64,000 nt of DNA from Ichthyophis bannanicus (taxonomy: Eukaryota > Chordata > Amphibia > Gymnophiona > Ichthyophiidae), in NCBI GenBank assembly GCA_033557465.1, contig CM066035.1, forward strand, positions 907,463,309 to 907,527,308, read 5' to 3'. The position numbers and the translations under genes were made by a program. Below the pieces are notes generated by a model, which saw only the letters and a program-made list of their open reading frames with translations, made no database searches and had not been told where the DNA came from. How positions within the stretch are numbered: position 1 is the first letter of the stretch; each line of letters opens with the position of its first letter. Shown one piece after another: positions 31,990-43,013 of the stretch.

Positions 31990-33490
31990 ATTTTCCTTAT
32001 GGCCTTATGGCCTATCCAGTCTACCCATCCATAAGAACTATTCCGTTCTACATCCCTTCTTCTCCCTCAGAGATTCTCTATACTTGTCCCATGTTTTCTT
32101 GAATTCAGATACAGTTCTCATCTCCACCACTTCCACTGGGAGGCTATTCCATGCATCCATCACCCTTTCTGTAAAGAAATATTTCTTTAGATTACTCCTG
32201 AGTCTATTCCCTTTCACCTTCATCTTATGCTTCCTTTCAACTGGAAGAAGATCACCTCCTCTGCATTTTTTCCACAGAGTTATTTAAATGTCTGTCATAT
32301 CTTCCCTCTCCCACCTTTCCAGCTCAGTCCCATATGCCGTATGATGAAGCCCACTGACCATTTTAGTAGCCACCCTCTGGACTGACTCCATCCTGTTTAT
32401 ATCCTTTTGAAGGTGCAGGCTCCAGAACTTTACACAGTACTCCAATTGAGGGCCCACTAGAGACTTGTACAAAGGCACTATCCTTCCTTTTTCCTGCTGA
32501 CATTCTTCTCTCTATGTACCCAACCATCTTTCTGGCTTTTGCTTATGCCTACCTGTTTGGCCACTTTAAGATCTTTCAAGTGGAGGAGTAGCCTAGTGGT
32601 TAGAGCAGCGGCCTGGTGACCAAGAGACCAGGATTCAGTTTCCATTGGCACTCCTTTTGGCCTTCGATAAGTAACTTAATCCTCAATTGCCTCAGAAGAA
32701 AGGCTTGGCAATCTACTTCCTGTCACACCTTGCCAAGAAAACCCAGGGCTGCTGGGTCGCCAGGAGTCAGCATTGACTCAATGGCATGCACTGCATTTTG
32801 TAATATCACTTGCAGGTTTTGATCTTCTTTTGTGCACTGAAGTACTTCTCCCCTTATACTGTACCGCTCCTTTGGAAACTTGTATGACCATGTATTTTTT
32901 AGCATTAAATCTTGGTTGCCAAATTCTCAACCATTCTTTAAGCTTTGCTAGATCCCTCCTCATGTTATCCACACTTTCCAGAGTGTCTGATCTGTTGTAG
33001 ATTTGGTACCAGCAGCAAAGAGTCAAACCTTTCCTAACAGACTTTCTGCAATATCACTTATAAAAATGTTAAAGAACAGGATCAAGGACCAATCTCCGAG
33101 GCATGCCACTGGTAAACCCCGTCTTCAGAGTGAACTACGTTTACTACTATCCTCTTATCTCCCACTCAACCAATTTATTACCCAGTCAGCCACTTTAGGG
33201 TTCATCCCAAAGACACTCAGTTTATTTATAAGTTCCCGATGCGGATTGGTGTCAAAGGCCCAGCTAAAATCTAAGTATACCACATCTAGCCCTCACCCCT
33301 GATCCAGTTCTCTGGTGACCCGGTCAGAAATATCAATCCAATTTGTTTGTTGACCTACTTTTAGTAGAGCCATGCTGTCTCGGATCCTGTAATTCCTTGG
33401 ATTCCAGAAACTACACCATTCTCTCTTTTAGCAGTGTTTCTATTAATTTACTCACCAAAGAGGTCAGATTAACTGGTCAGACTTTTCAAT
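31990..33490 (-). mobile_element. CR1-clade LINE, degraded, with SINE inside
   Basis: Minus-strand pieces encode the CR1 C-terminus (FFTERVMDAWNSLPVEVVEM, 32223-32038; FWSLHLQKDINRMESVQR, 32478-32284) and, further upstream, the RT region (LESVDNMRRDLAKLKEWL, with AKKYMVIQVSK). A SINE at 32583-32800 lies between them. Remains of the RT fingers extend to about 33490. Many frameshifts show an old copy. Confidence 0.8.
32583..32800 (+). repeat. tRNA-derived SINE with BovB-like tail
   Basis: The 5' end has an A-box-like TAGCCTAGTGGTTAGAGC and a decayed B box (AGGATTCAGTTTCC), as in tRNA-derived SINEs. Then come TTAATCCTCAATTGCCTCAG and CTTGGCAATCTACTTCC. The tail GGTCGCCAGGAGTCAGCATT and GACTCAATGGCA resembles the 3' end of the BovB at 43013 read on its coding strand. 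It sits inside the CR1. Confidence 0.8.
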
Positions 33491-34715
33491 ATGACGATTC
33501 GGCTGCTATATACACTATATATGCCTCGTTAAGCATAGTAAAATATATAAATATTTTTTTTTCTAAATTTAGGATTGTGTATATTCACTGTAGTTTATAT
33601 AAATTACAGTATGTATGGGTTATTACTCCTTTTGTCTAATGTAGTTTACATAACATGGACATTCCATACATTTTGGATATGCTGAAAAGCAGACCTGTTT
33701 TAGGAGCCACAAGAGTAAGACTGATTTAATTTGCTAGCTCACTAGCATCATTTGGCCAATAGTTGCCCATCTTTGCTTTCCCTGCTGGACTGATGTGCCG
33801 AGATGCGATTTACTGCAGTTCTGCTTCCAGCAGCACCTGCAATCCCATCTGAGACTTCCTTTCCCTAGGCAGTGCTCTAGTGTGGATCTTGTGCATAAAA
33901 GGCACAATGCAGAAATCCAATCTTTTAAAACTGAACATTTAAAACCATGCCAGCTTCTTGAAGGTATTGGACAGCTCTAGCAAGCCCCATTAATTACAAA
34001 GCAAGTTTTGTGTCTGCCTTTTTAAACACTCATTACTCTTTACATTGTAGCTTGTTTCACAATTAAATATTTACAGAGGCTTCCATTATGTAGGTAAAAT
34101 GCAATTACTGCTATTTATTCTTTATGATAAAGATCTGATAACAGATGTCATATGAAGCTGATGTTAAGTCTTAATAACATAGCAAAGCAGTAAATGAAAG
34201 CCTAGCTTGGCCCATCCGCTTTCAGGAGATGAGTATATAAATCACCATATTCAGCCCTAGCTCTCCATCCCCCTTTATCTGAACCCACAGTCCCTTTCCT
34301 AACACTGCCCTCCATATCAGTCCTGAGTATGCCCAGAATCTGCTAAAGTCTTGGTTCTTTTGCTTCCGCTGGTAAGCTCTTTCAGGCTTGCTCATCTTCC
34401 TCTCTGACTCTTACAGACCAACACTAAACCTAGTCACCGAGTTTTCTAATAATGCAGATAGCTACTAAAACCAGCAAACCCATTTTAGAAATATTTTTTT
34501 CCTAAAGGATCTTAGCAAACACAAATTTGGCTTGAATAGGGTTAAGGATATAGTGGTTTCCATAATAAATGGGATCCTTTGAATATCTATACTTAACAAC
34601 ACTTTGAGAATATTTTCCTTGTTTGAATACATGGTATTTTTGCACTTCCCAAAGGATACATTTCACTAAGAACCACTTTATGTTAAATGTTTCGTTATTA
34701 AATAGGGCCCCGTGG
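33491..34715. other. Unassigned non-coding DNA
   Basis: No credible gene or repeat is seen. The longest frames lack recognised motifs. Confidence 0.4.
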
Positions 34716-34716
34716 T

Positions 34717-35157
34717 AGTGTGGCATGTGGTGGGAAGGGGTTTTCTTTAAAACACAGGCCAGACAGCAGTTCAGGAAAAACAAAAGCCGTTTTTATTCTG
34801 TCCCAGCTTGTTAAACCTCCACAAAGCAAAACACAGAACAAACAGCAGTTCAGGGAAAACAAAACCAACTTACAGTACTTTTCTCCCAGCTTGTTAAACC
34901 TCCACAAGCTGGTTCTCCTAGCCCTTCCTCCAGCCCCAGTTAAAATTCCTATTTCAGAACTCCTTTGCATGGCTTGCCTTGGAAGGACTCCTGACTGCAC
35001 AGGCCTCTCCCCCTCCTGCAGCCTGCTGGGTTCTTAACTTCTCCCTGTGAACAACACCCTCCTAGCTCTGAACTCTGGACTGAAGACTCTTAAAGGAGAC
35101 TGTTGATAATCCCTTTAGGGAGGGACAGGTAGCATTATATAGACACCATCACACACC
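34717..35157 (-). repeat. Possible solo LTR
   Basis: On the minus strand it would run from TGTGTGATGGTG to about CACACTACCACA, with an early TATATAA and an AATAAA near 34795. A unit of about 80 bases (CAGCAGTTCAGG...CTTGTTAAACCTCCAC) is repeated in tandem at 34770-34915. No convincing target duplication is seen. Confidence 0.3.
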
Positions 35158-35627
35158 CTCCCCCTCAGCTCAACCATGCCCCGTTGAATGCTTGCCTCAC
35201 CCTGGAAAGGAAGTCTGCATTCTCCAGGAGCAAGCAGGAAGTCCGTCAGTACCAACGTCACCCATAAGTGAGGACTGAGTCCACGCGGAGCAATTCCCCA
35301 GCTTTCAAAGAAAACCTTTGGGATTGCTACCACGCATGCATGGTGCTCTTCCCACCCAAGGGTGCCATCTTGCTCAGTCTCCCTTTTTCCTCAGAGCCCT
35401 TCGGATGCACGTCCTTGTCCCTCGGAAAAAGTGTTTCTTTTTCAGCCTGCTGGCCGTGTCTTTTCCGGTTGCACCAGTCCTCTACCCATCCTTCCCCCAT
35501 TCTACCTTTTAAGAGCCTCTGGGGGACGTTTTTTCTCACCTTTTTTGCTAACAGGCTTCGTGCCCTTTTTTTCCTCCAACTGCTGGCTGTGTGGTTCTTT
35601 GACCTCGCGGGGACCATATTTGCCCCC

Positions 35628-35702
35628 ATGGCCACCGGATTCAAAAAATGCGATAGATGCTCTAAGAACATGTCACTTACAGACACCCATGACTGTTGCT
35701 AG
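35628..35702 (+). pseudogene. DIRS C gag start, 24 codons
   Basis: MATGFKKCDRCSKNMSLTDT, then HDCC and stop. It matches the start of gag in F. Right after the stop come bases equivalent to the recombinase C-terminus (LRNLFG), which marks a large internal deletion. Confidence 0.8.
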
Positions 35703-36002
35703 TCCGTACTCCGTAATCTGTTTGGGGTATAAGCAACTCCTACCCTCCGACCCCTCTTCACGGCTACCGAGGGCCTCGCCCCAAGGAATCGGGCTCCTGC
35801 GGGCATCGGCTTCTGTTCACGACCTTGCGAGGCATTTTTGGTTACAGATTCCATAGCCTGTAGCTGGAGAGTCCCATAAGTGAGGACTGACTTCCTGCTT
35901 GTTCCTGGAGAAAGCGTAGTTACTCACCTGTAACAGGTGTTCTCCAGGGACAGCAGGAATCAGTCCCTCCCACCTCCCCTGATGAGTTGCTGGATTTTTA
36001 TC

Positions 36003-37975
36003 CTTATTTATTTATTTAACATTTCTTCTATACCGCGCTATTACAATCAGTGCGGTGTACATTGAACAAGAAACATACTACAATGCATACAAGCAACATT
36101 GAGTTTACAATGAACAGGGAACCAAACAAGGGACAACCGGGGTAACTATGTACAAGTTAACTTAATGCTATTTACAATAGTGTGAACTCGTTTGGATATT
36201 GCATGTGCTTTTCGGGTGGTTCGCCGTGGACTGGAGGGAAGGTTGACCAACGAGAATGTAGGCTTAACCTTTTCTGGTTGTATTGATGTGCTAGTTTTGG
36301 CATTGTCTGGGATGGTTTCTGGGTAGCATTTTGTGAACAAATGGTATTTCAAAGCTTTTCTGAATAGGTTTAGGCTTTTGATGGCGCAGATTTCATGGGG
36401 AAGCGCATTCCAGTTTAAAGGAGCATATATGGAAAAGGCCCTGTTGGAGGTGGCCCTAGTGTACTTCGTTATCATTTTGGGGACTATCAAGGTGTTCAAT
36501 GCAGTGGGTCTCCTTTTTCTATTTTCCAGGGTGCTGTGAATAAGCTTGCTGATTGGCATGGGGGGGTGGTTATTTAGTGCCTTGAACGTAAGGACTAGTG
36601 ATTTATATTGAAGTCTGGCATGTAAAGGTAACCAATGTAGATCTTTCATGATAGGTGTTATATGGTCAGATCTTGATGAGCCAGAGAGGACTCTAGCAGC
36701 TGTATTCATAGCCAGGCGGAGCGGATTTAAAGTTGATTGAGGGAGACCATGGAGGATGATGTTGGCAAAATCCAGGTGTGGGAGGACTAATGCCTGGAAG
36801 GTTGTTCGGAAGTCGGTGGGATCGAGTAGGGGGCGGAGGTGACGTAACGTTTTGATCTTATGATATATAGTCTTTGTAACGTTCTTCACATGTGTTGTCA
36901 TGTCTAGGTGCTGGTCCAATGTGATGCCGAGATAACGGATTGTAGCTTTTGATTTCAACTCTATATTGTTGACGAGTAGTGATGGGGGAGGTATGAACTT
37001 ACGATTCTTTGTGACGAAAAGAACATCAGTTTTGCTATGGTTAATCCGTAGGTTTTGTGATAGCAACCACTCGGTTACAGCTTCGAAGCAGTTGATTATT
37101 GGGGAGAACACTGGATGATCAATTGCAAACGGCATGTATAGGAGGATGTCATCTGCGTACGCGAGGCATTGTACGTTGAAGGAGCGGATCAAGTCGCATA
37201 TCGGCTGCATATAGATATTGAACATCAGTGCCGATAAGGACGATCCTTGGGGTACTCCCTGTGATTGTAGGAATGGTTCTGAGGATGCGTGGCCTGTTTT
37301 GACTTGTTGCCACCTGTTAGATAGGTAGGATTTGCACCATTCAAGTGCTGTGCTTTGAATCCCCTTATCTTTCAAACGTTGTAGGAGTATGTCATGACTC
37401 ACAGAGTCGAAAGCGGCAGAGATATCCAGGAAGATGAGTACGAATCCTTGTTGTATGCTGTTTATTCCTGTTATCAAGACGTTGAATAGGGTTGTAAGGA
37501 CTGTCGACTCCATGTGCTTCCCTGAAGCCGTGTTGAGATGGATCTAGTGGTGCTTCATTGTCGATATGATGCTGGATTTGTTGTTGGGCGGCTTTCTCAA
37601 TGATTTTTGCAAGTTGGGGGATGCTCGAGATAGGCCTAAAGGATTCAACTTTGGATGGGTCAAGCCTGCTGTTCTTCAGTAGGGGCCTGATGGAGGTGTG
37701 TTTCAGACTCTGCGGGAATGAGCCTGTTAAGAAAGACTGATTCAGTATTTTGCTCAATATTTGACTTAGGTCATGTTGCAGGTCCTTGATCCAGCTGGCT
37801 GGGCAGGGGTCATTAGGTGCTGTGCTGGGATTGATAGAGGCAATGATGTTCACAATCTCTCTGTTTGATACCGTGGAGAAATTATGTAGTGGCGTTACTT
37901 GGGATGCCTCAGGTAAGGTGGAGGCATTATTGACACTTTCCTTCCCTTTCCATCTGCTTGGTAGGGCTCGAGCTA
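36003..37975 (-). mobile_element. L2-clade LINE inserted in DIRS C
   Basis: The minus-strand frame 37513-36146 (455 residues) is open: LDISAAFDSVSH, GVPQGSSLSALMFN, YADDILLYMPF, LGITLDQHLDM, HWLPLHARL, WNALPHEICAI. It continues upstream, after one frameshift near 37400-37510, in 37990-37392 with PASWIKDLQHDLSQIL, FRPISSIPQLAKIIEK and QHGFREAHG, so most of the RT is present. The 3' end at about 36003 has the (TTTA)n tract. The endonuclease is missing. One of the better-kept L2 RTs here. Confidence 0.85.
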
Positions 37976-38168
37976 AGGGACCTGACTGAGCAAGATGGCA
38001 CCCTTGGGCGGGAGGAGGACCACGCATGCATGGTAGCAATCCCAAAGGCTTTCTTTGAAAGCTGGAGAATTGCTCCATGCGGGCTCCATCAGTGCTGACG
38101 TCACCCATAAGTGAGGACTGATTCCTGCTGTCCCTGGAGAACACCTGTTACAGGTGAGTAACTACGCT

Positions 38169-38611
38169 TTCCCTTACCTCCTCATTCAACCTCCAGCTTT
38201 GCTCTACTGCCCCACTCATCAGCATGGTCACTGTCTTGACTTTGCTTTCTTCTCTAATTGCTTACCCTCTAATTTCCGTACCTCAGTCCTTACCTTAGCT
38301 GACCATCACCTGCTAAGCTTCACTCTTCATCACTCCCCACGTCAATCTTGCCCAGTCTCCTACCTTTTTAGAAATCTTCATGCTATCGATCCATCGGCTC
38401 TCTCCACTACTGTCTGATCACCTCTTTCCTCCACCTTGTCTTCTAAAACTGTTGATGAGGCTGTAGTTTTCCTATAATACTTCACTCTCCTCTGCTCTGG
38501 ATGCTCTTGCTCCACCCAGCTCACATCCTGTGAGGCGCACTATACCTTAGCCTTGGCTGTCTTCAACTACCCTTTATTTACGCTCCTGTGTCCCCTCAGC
38601 TGAGCGCATCT
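38169..38611 (+). mobile_element. LINE endonuclease-domain fragment
   Basis: The frame 38154-38417 reads GHCLDFAFFSN and ADHHLLSF, the C-terminal blocks of an APE-type endonuclease (GHTLDLV and SDHxxL in active LINEs). It is followed by decayed sequence like the pre-RT region of the LINE at 49057. It lies between the right end of C and truncated D. Confidence 0.6.
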
Positions 38612-40220
38612 GGCTCAAATCCCCAGGGCTCCTGTCTCAGGAGAGGGGCCCTCTCCTGCACCCCAACCCAGGGTCCCTATCACTGATGTGGTTGCTGAAA
38701 GGGTGACTCTAGCCCCTTTCAACTTCTTGGGAGAAGTAGAGGAGATCCTGCTGGCCTCCCGTAAGGCTTACACCAGGAAAGCATATGCCTTCAAATGGTG
38801 CAGATATTCGGTCTGATGGAGCAAAGATTAACCCATTCTCCTGCCCAGTGCAGCTGGTGCTGCATTACCTTCTCTCTCTCGCAATCTGGGCTCAAATTGA
38901 ACTCCGTCAGAGTGCACCTCTGCGCCCTGGTGGCGCCTCACCACCCAGTGGATGTCAAACCCCTCTCAGTCCAGCCGCTGGTAACCCAATTTCAAGGGGA
39001 CTCCTGCTGTAAAAACTCCCCATCCCCCCCCCCCCCCCCGGCATTGGCGCATGCTCACTCGCCCACCTTTTGAGCCTCTGGCTACCTGCCACCTGCGATA
39101 CCTCTCGTGGAAAGTGATGTTCCTGGTGGTGCTCACCTCTGCTCACAGGGTTAGCCCTAGTGGCAAAGGCACCATATACCAGGTTCTACAAGAACAAGGT
39201 TGTGCTCCACGCACACCCCAAATTCCTTCCGAAGGTAGTATCATCTTTCCACTTCAACCAGGAGATGGTGCTATCCCCCTTCTTCCCAAGGCCCCACGCC
39301 AGTAGGGCAGAGACTGTCCTCCACACCTTGGACTGTAAGAGAGCCCTGTCCTTCTACATTCAGCGTACTCAGGGCCACCGGAAAGCCTCTCAGCTTTTCG
39401 TTTCCTATGACCCCAGTCAGATGGGGGAAGCGGTGACCAAACAAACACTGTCTATCTAGGTGGAGGACGGTATCGCCCTCGCCTATGAGCAGGCGGGGCT
39501 CATGCTGGATAGCCAGGTCATGGCACACTATATTGGGGCCATGGCAGCCTCTGTGGCAAACCTGCACTCCATCCTGATGCTGGACATCTGCCAGGCTGCC
39601 ACCTGGTCTTTGGATACGTTTGCAGCCCATTATTGCCTGGAAAGGAAGTCACAATGGGACAGTACCTTCGGCGAGGCCGTGCTCCGTAATCTTTTTGGGT
39701 TCTAGGCAACTCCTACCCTCCATGTTCAGGCTACCGGAGTGCTGGTTCCATCGGACACATGGGTCCTACTGCAGTCTGTATCTACGGACTAAATTATTGC
39801 TGCTCATGATTCCCCTTGAGGGCAATTGCGTTTTTTTTCCTACGGGCTTGCGGTAGCCTGTAGCTAGGGAGTCCCATATGTGAGGACTGACTTCCTGCTT
39901 GTTCCTGGAGAAAGCGTAGTTACTCACCTGTAACTGGTGTTCTCCGGGGACAGCAGGAATCAGTCCTCACAACCTTCCCTCCTCCCCTTGGAGTTGCTTC
40001 TTTACCATCTTTGAATTTTTGCCATCTTTCGATATGTCATCTGAATGAGCAAGATGGCACCCTTGGGCAGGAAGGGGACCATGCATGCATGGTGGCATCT
40101 CCCAAAGGCTTTCTTTGAAAGCTGGGGGGATGCTTCCGTGAAGGCTCCATCGGCACCCATATTTGAGGACTGATTCCTGCTGTCCCCGGAGAACACCTGT
40201 TACAGGTGAGTAACTATACT
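38612..40220 (+). mobile_element. DIRS-type retrotransposon D, 5'-truncated
   Basis: It starts abruptly in the RNase H C-terminus (LLSQERGPLLHPN), then the recombinase (about 38730-39705), an internal complementary region (about 39870-39965) and a right inverted repeat ending GAGTAACTATACT at 40220. The left end, gag and RT are missing. A poly-C run at about 39027-39043 falls in the recombinase. Confidence 0.85.
38730..39705 (+). pseudogene. DIRS D tyrosine recombinase, decayed
   Basis: Pieces include the N-terminal block (ASRKAYTRKAYAFKW), FEPLATCHLRYLSWKVMFLV, catalytic Arg in TSAHRVSP, HTLDCKRALSFYIQRTQGHR, and FAAHYCLERK with the Tyr nucleophile. The HxxR box reads HYIG, so the second catalytic Arg is lost. 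A TAG at 39457-39459 and several frameshifts also break it. Confidence 0.8.
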
Positions 40221-40479
40221 TTCTTTGCTTTTCCCCTCCCCAGAAACTACTGCCCTAGGCAACCACCTAGCCTTGTCTAAAGGTTAGATCAGGCCTGGCT
40301 CCTCTGTCTCAACCTTGTTTACCACCTCCCATCTCACTCTATTCAGAATCTAGACCTAACAGTACCTCTGTCCTTCCTTCCATCTGTGCTGCCCACATCA
40401 TGTGTATTGTGCTTTTAATATTATCCACTGTCTGTCTGCTTCTAGTGAACCAGATCTGGAATTTCCCTTGTCAGTCTGT

Positions 40480-40672
40480 GGATTAATGCAAATTCAATGT
40501 GTGCCTTAGAATCAAGGCTGACTCCTGGCGATCTAGTAGCTCTTAGGTGTAACTGGAAGTAGATTACCAAGCCTTTCTTCTGAGGCAGTGGAGGGTTAAG
40601 TGACGTGCTCAAATCCACAAGAAGTGCAAGTGGGACTTGAACCCTAGTTTTCTGGTTACCAATCAAAATATT
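40480..40672 (-). repeat. tRNA-derived SINE with BovB-like tail
   Basis: The reverse complement shows GGTTCAAGTCCCAC (B box), CACTTAACCCTCCACTGCCTC, CTTGGTAATCTACTTCC and the TCGCCAGGAGTCAGCCTTGA tail. Same family as 32583-32800. It interrupts an L1-like ORF2. Confidence 0.75.
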
Positions 40673-40985
40673 TTGCATCCTTAATAAGAAGTGATTATAG
40701 GCCTATACGACCCACAGACAGTGGGATCCATCCCTGGTTTTTGGCAAAACTGTAATCCCTATTTGACACATTGATTGCGATAAGGTCCCCTGCTGTGCAA
40801 AAGTATTAAATAATGAAGCCATTTCCCCACTAACTCAACCCTGAAATTTTTTATAGAAGCTCCCAGTATTCCATCCAACCCCGGGGCCTTTGCACTTGGC
40901 AATTTTCCTATTACCCAATCAACCTCCACCCCCAATATAGGGCCATTCAACCTAACTCTTTCTTCTTCAGATATCTCCCAGGCCC
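40673..40985 (-). mobile_element. L1-like LINE ORF2 fragment
   Basis: The minus strand encodes VIGKLPSAKAPGLDGILG, the (S)(G)KAPGxDG block at the start of L1/Tx1-type RTs, then YLILLHSRG and, after a stop, SYRPI. It ends at the SINE. The rest is missing. Confidence 0.6.
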
Positions 40986-41120
40986 TTTAGAAACATAGAA
41001 CCATGATGGCAGAAAAAGACCACATGGCCTATGTAGTCTGCCCTTCCATATCAACCACTTCAACAGTCCACTTCTTGAATTCAGACACTGTCCTCATCTT
41101 TACCACCTCCAATTTTGCAC
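40985..41120 (-). mobile_element. CR1 3' end fragment
   Basis: AGAAACATAGAACCATGATG and GAAAAAGACCACATGGCCTA are the reverse complement of the CR1 3' UTR, also seen at 15990-16060 and 31990-32060. Confidence 0.7.
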
Positions 41121-41540
41121 ATTAGTTACCACTACTCTCCTCTTCAGAGTCCTCACCAACCACTTGCTAGTTTATTTCCAAATTCAGATATTTTTTGCTT
41201 TAATCTGTTGAGGCCAAACTCTGTGTCCTCCAACTGCATATCCTGCAGCTTCTGTCTCATGTGTCGTAAGGCCTTACTATTTACCTTAGTTGGTTCTCTT
41301 CATTAGCTCTTTCCTAACTCCCCCAGCTTCTCCAAGCCCTGCCACATGGCCTGCCCCACTCCCTCTTCTTCCTTGCCCCCTACTTAATAGAAATGCCCCG
41401 CACTACTGCCTTCATAGTACCCGACAGTTCCTGCATGGACACCTTTCTCTGTACTCTTATTCCTATAACCTTTGTCATTCTTTCCTTGTTTTTGTTTTGT
41501 TTTTATTTGATTGTAAACCACTTTGCTATTTTTAAAGGTA
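41121..41540 (+). repeat. Possible L2-like 3' tail
   Basis: The end TTGATTGTAAACCACTTTGC resembles the L2 3' UTR motif TGTAAACCACGCAGATG at 51485. The upstream part has no clear coding blocks. Confidence 0.35.
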
Positions 41541-42480
41541 CTAGAACTTAGGGGACAATTTTATAACAGGGTGGCTATGTTAACTGGGCTCCTATGTTAA
41601 ATGGGCAGGAAGGAGCCTATTTATCTTTGTAAAATACTATCACAAAATCATGCTAAGAATTCAGGTTTGAACATTATGCCTGCTCTCCAGCAGGTATAAA
41701 CGTTAGCGCTTACCTTATGTGTGTACGTGCATGTTATAAAATACACATGTAAATCATGGTTCTGCCTATGATCTGCCCTGACTCCACTTCTAAACACGCC
41801 TAATATGCAAGTATGGGCTGGTTTGCCCTGTGCATATTTTGTCATGATCTAATTTCATAAAAGCCCATTCACATGCATAACTGGTAAAGTCCTGTGTAGT
41901 CAATGTGCATTTTTCTGCACATATTTCACACCTACTTTATAGGAGTGGAGGAGTAGCCTAATAGTTAGAGCACTGGCTTGCAAACTAAGTGACCAGGGTT
42001 TGATTCCCACTAACACTCCTTGTGGCCTTGGGCAAGTCACTTAACCCTCCATTGCCTCAGAAAAATCCAAGTTATCAATGTCCCTGTTTAACGCATATTA
42101 CCAAGTTTACGTTACAATGTAAACTGCTTTGACTGAAATAATAAAGTGGTATACAAAACCTGTTAAATAAAGTAAATGCATAGTTTATAAAATGCATGCC
42201 CAATTAAGGCACGCTTACACCAACCCAATGGCCAGTGCCAGGAAATTTTAGCATTTTATAATTTGTGTGTACTTGTATACTCCACCCCTGTGCACGCCCA
42301 CAGTGCAAAGCACCTATCATTGGTCCATATGCGTGTACTTATAAAATAGCAACCAGCTGAAGTATGTGCATAAAGATCCATTTACGTGCGTAAGTCACTA
42401 AACTACTGCAATTTACATTCAAATATGGTGCACATCTTTCTGTGGCTCCTTAGAAAATTACCCTGTCAGAGCAGATATAC
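41541..42480. mobile_element. MITE-like repeat with SINE inserted
   Basis: The ends GGGGACAATTTTATAAC (41551) and TTAGAAAATTACCCTG (reverse complement CAGGGTAATTTTCTAA) form an imperfect terminal inverted repeat. The interior is rich in TGCATAA, TACGTGC and ATTTTATAA words. A SINE occupies 41943-42180. No coding sequence is present. Confidence 0.45.
41943..42180 (+). repeat. tRNA-derived SINE with L2-like tail
   Basis: A box TAGCCTAATAGTTAGAGC, B box GGGTTTGATTCCC, then CACTTAACCCTCCATTGCCTC. Unlike the copies at 32583 and 40480, its tail is AATGTAAACTGCTTTGACTG and GTGGTATACAAAACCTG, similar to the L2 3' ends of this window. Confidence 0.8.
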
Positions 42481-42799
42481 ACCTTTTTCAGAGTTGGTAT
42501 AAAGCTGTGTAGAGCATTTGTGCTCTGTTAGGACTGGTTCTGGGGCCTATTTGCTAAGGGCACATAGGCACCTATGTTACGCTTTAAAATGACCTTAAAA
42601 GAGACAACTTTATGGCCTTCTCACATAGGCGTCCTGGTATAAACATACCTCCACTAGTACAAAATATGAAAACAAATTCAAGCTTGATGAATCGTAGGCC
42701 ATTCTGTTATATTAAAAAAATTATACTTTGAACTGCCTCACTGTGGAAGTCTCCCGACTCGGGGGTCATTATGCACTACTCCACTGTGAAAACATACAG
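42481..42799. other. Unassigned non-coding DNA
   Basis: Between the MITE-like repeat and the left end of DIRS E. No gene or known repeat is recognised. Confidence 0.4.
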
Positions 42800-43013
42800 T
42801 TCCTTATCATTCCTCCAGTTTAGTCCTCAACCTCTAGGTAGTGAACCTCCTCCTGCAGCTTGGAGACTGGGCATGTCAAAAACTCATGACATCACTGGAT
42901 ATAGCCTGCTGGTCTCTCCCATCAGCCCCCAGTGTGTCCAGTCTCCATGCAGCAGGAGGACGTAGCGAGCCTAGCTTCTGGGCTCACTTGGGGGAACAGA
43001 TAAGGAGCATTTG

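Larger units (their letters stand above)
35220..38168 (+). mobile_element. DIRS-type retrotransposon C, internally deleted, with L2 inside
   Basis: The left end starts TTCTCCAGGAGCAAGC and the right end stops at GAGTAACTACGCT. An internal complementary region lies at about 35875-35980. Almost all coding sequence is gone: the gag start joins the last codons of the recombinase at about 35702. An L2 (36003-37975) is inserted between the internal complementary region and the right end. C belongs to the same subfamily as D and F (shared GGTGCCATCTT and CGCATGCATGG blocks). Confidence 0.85.

Noticed and set aside
32583..32660. tRNA gene
   Set aside because: The A and B boxes belong to a SINE head. 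There is no cloverleaf with paired acceptor stem, and the SINE continues downstream.
34502..35037. Short frames near the possible LTR as host exons
   Set aside because: There are no splice sites with conserved-looking codons, and the stretch is partly tandem-duplicated.
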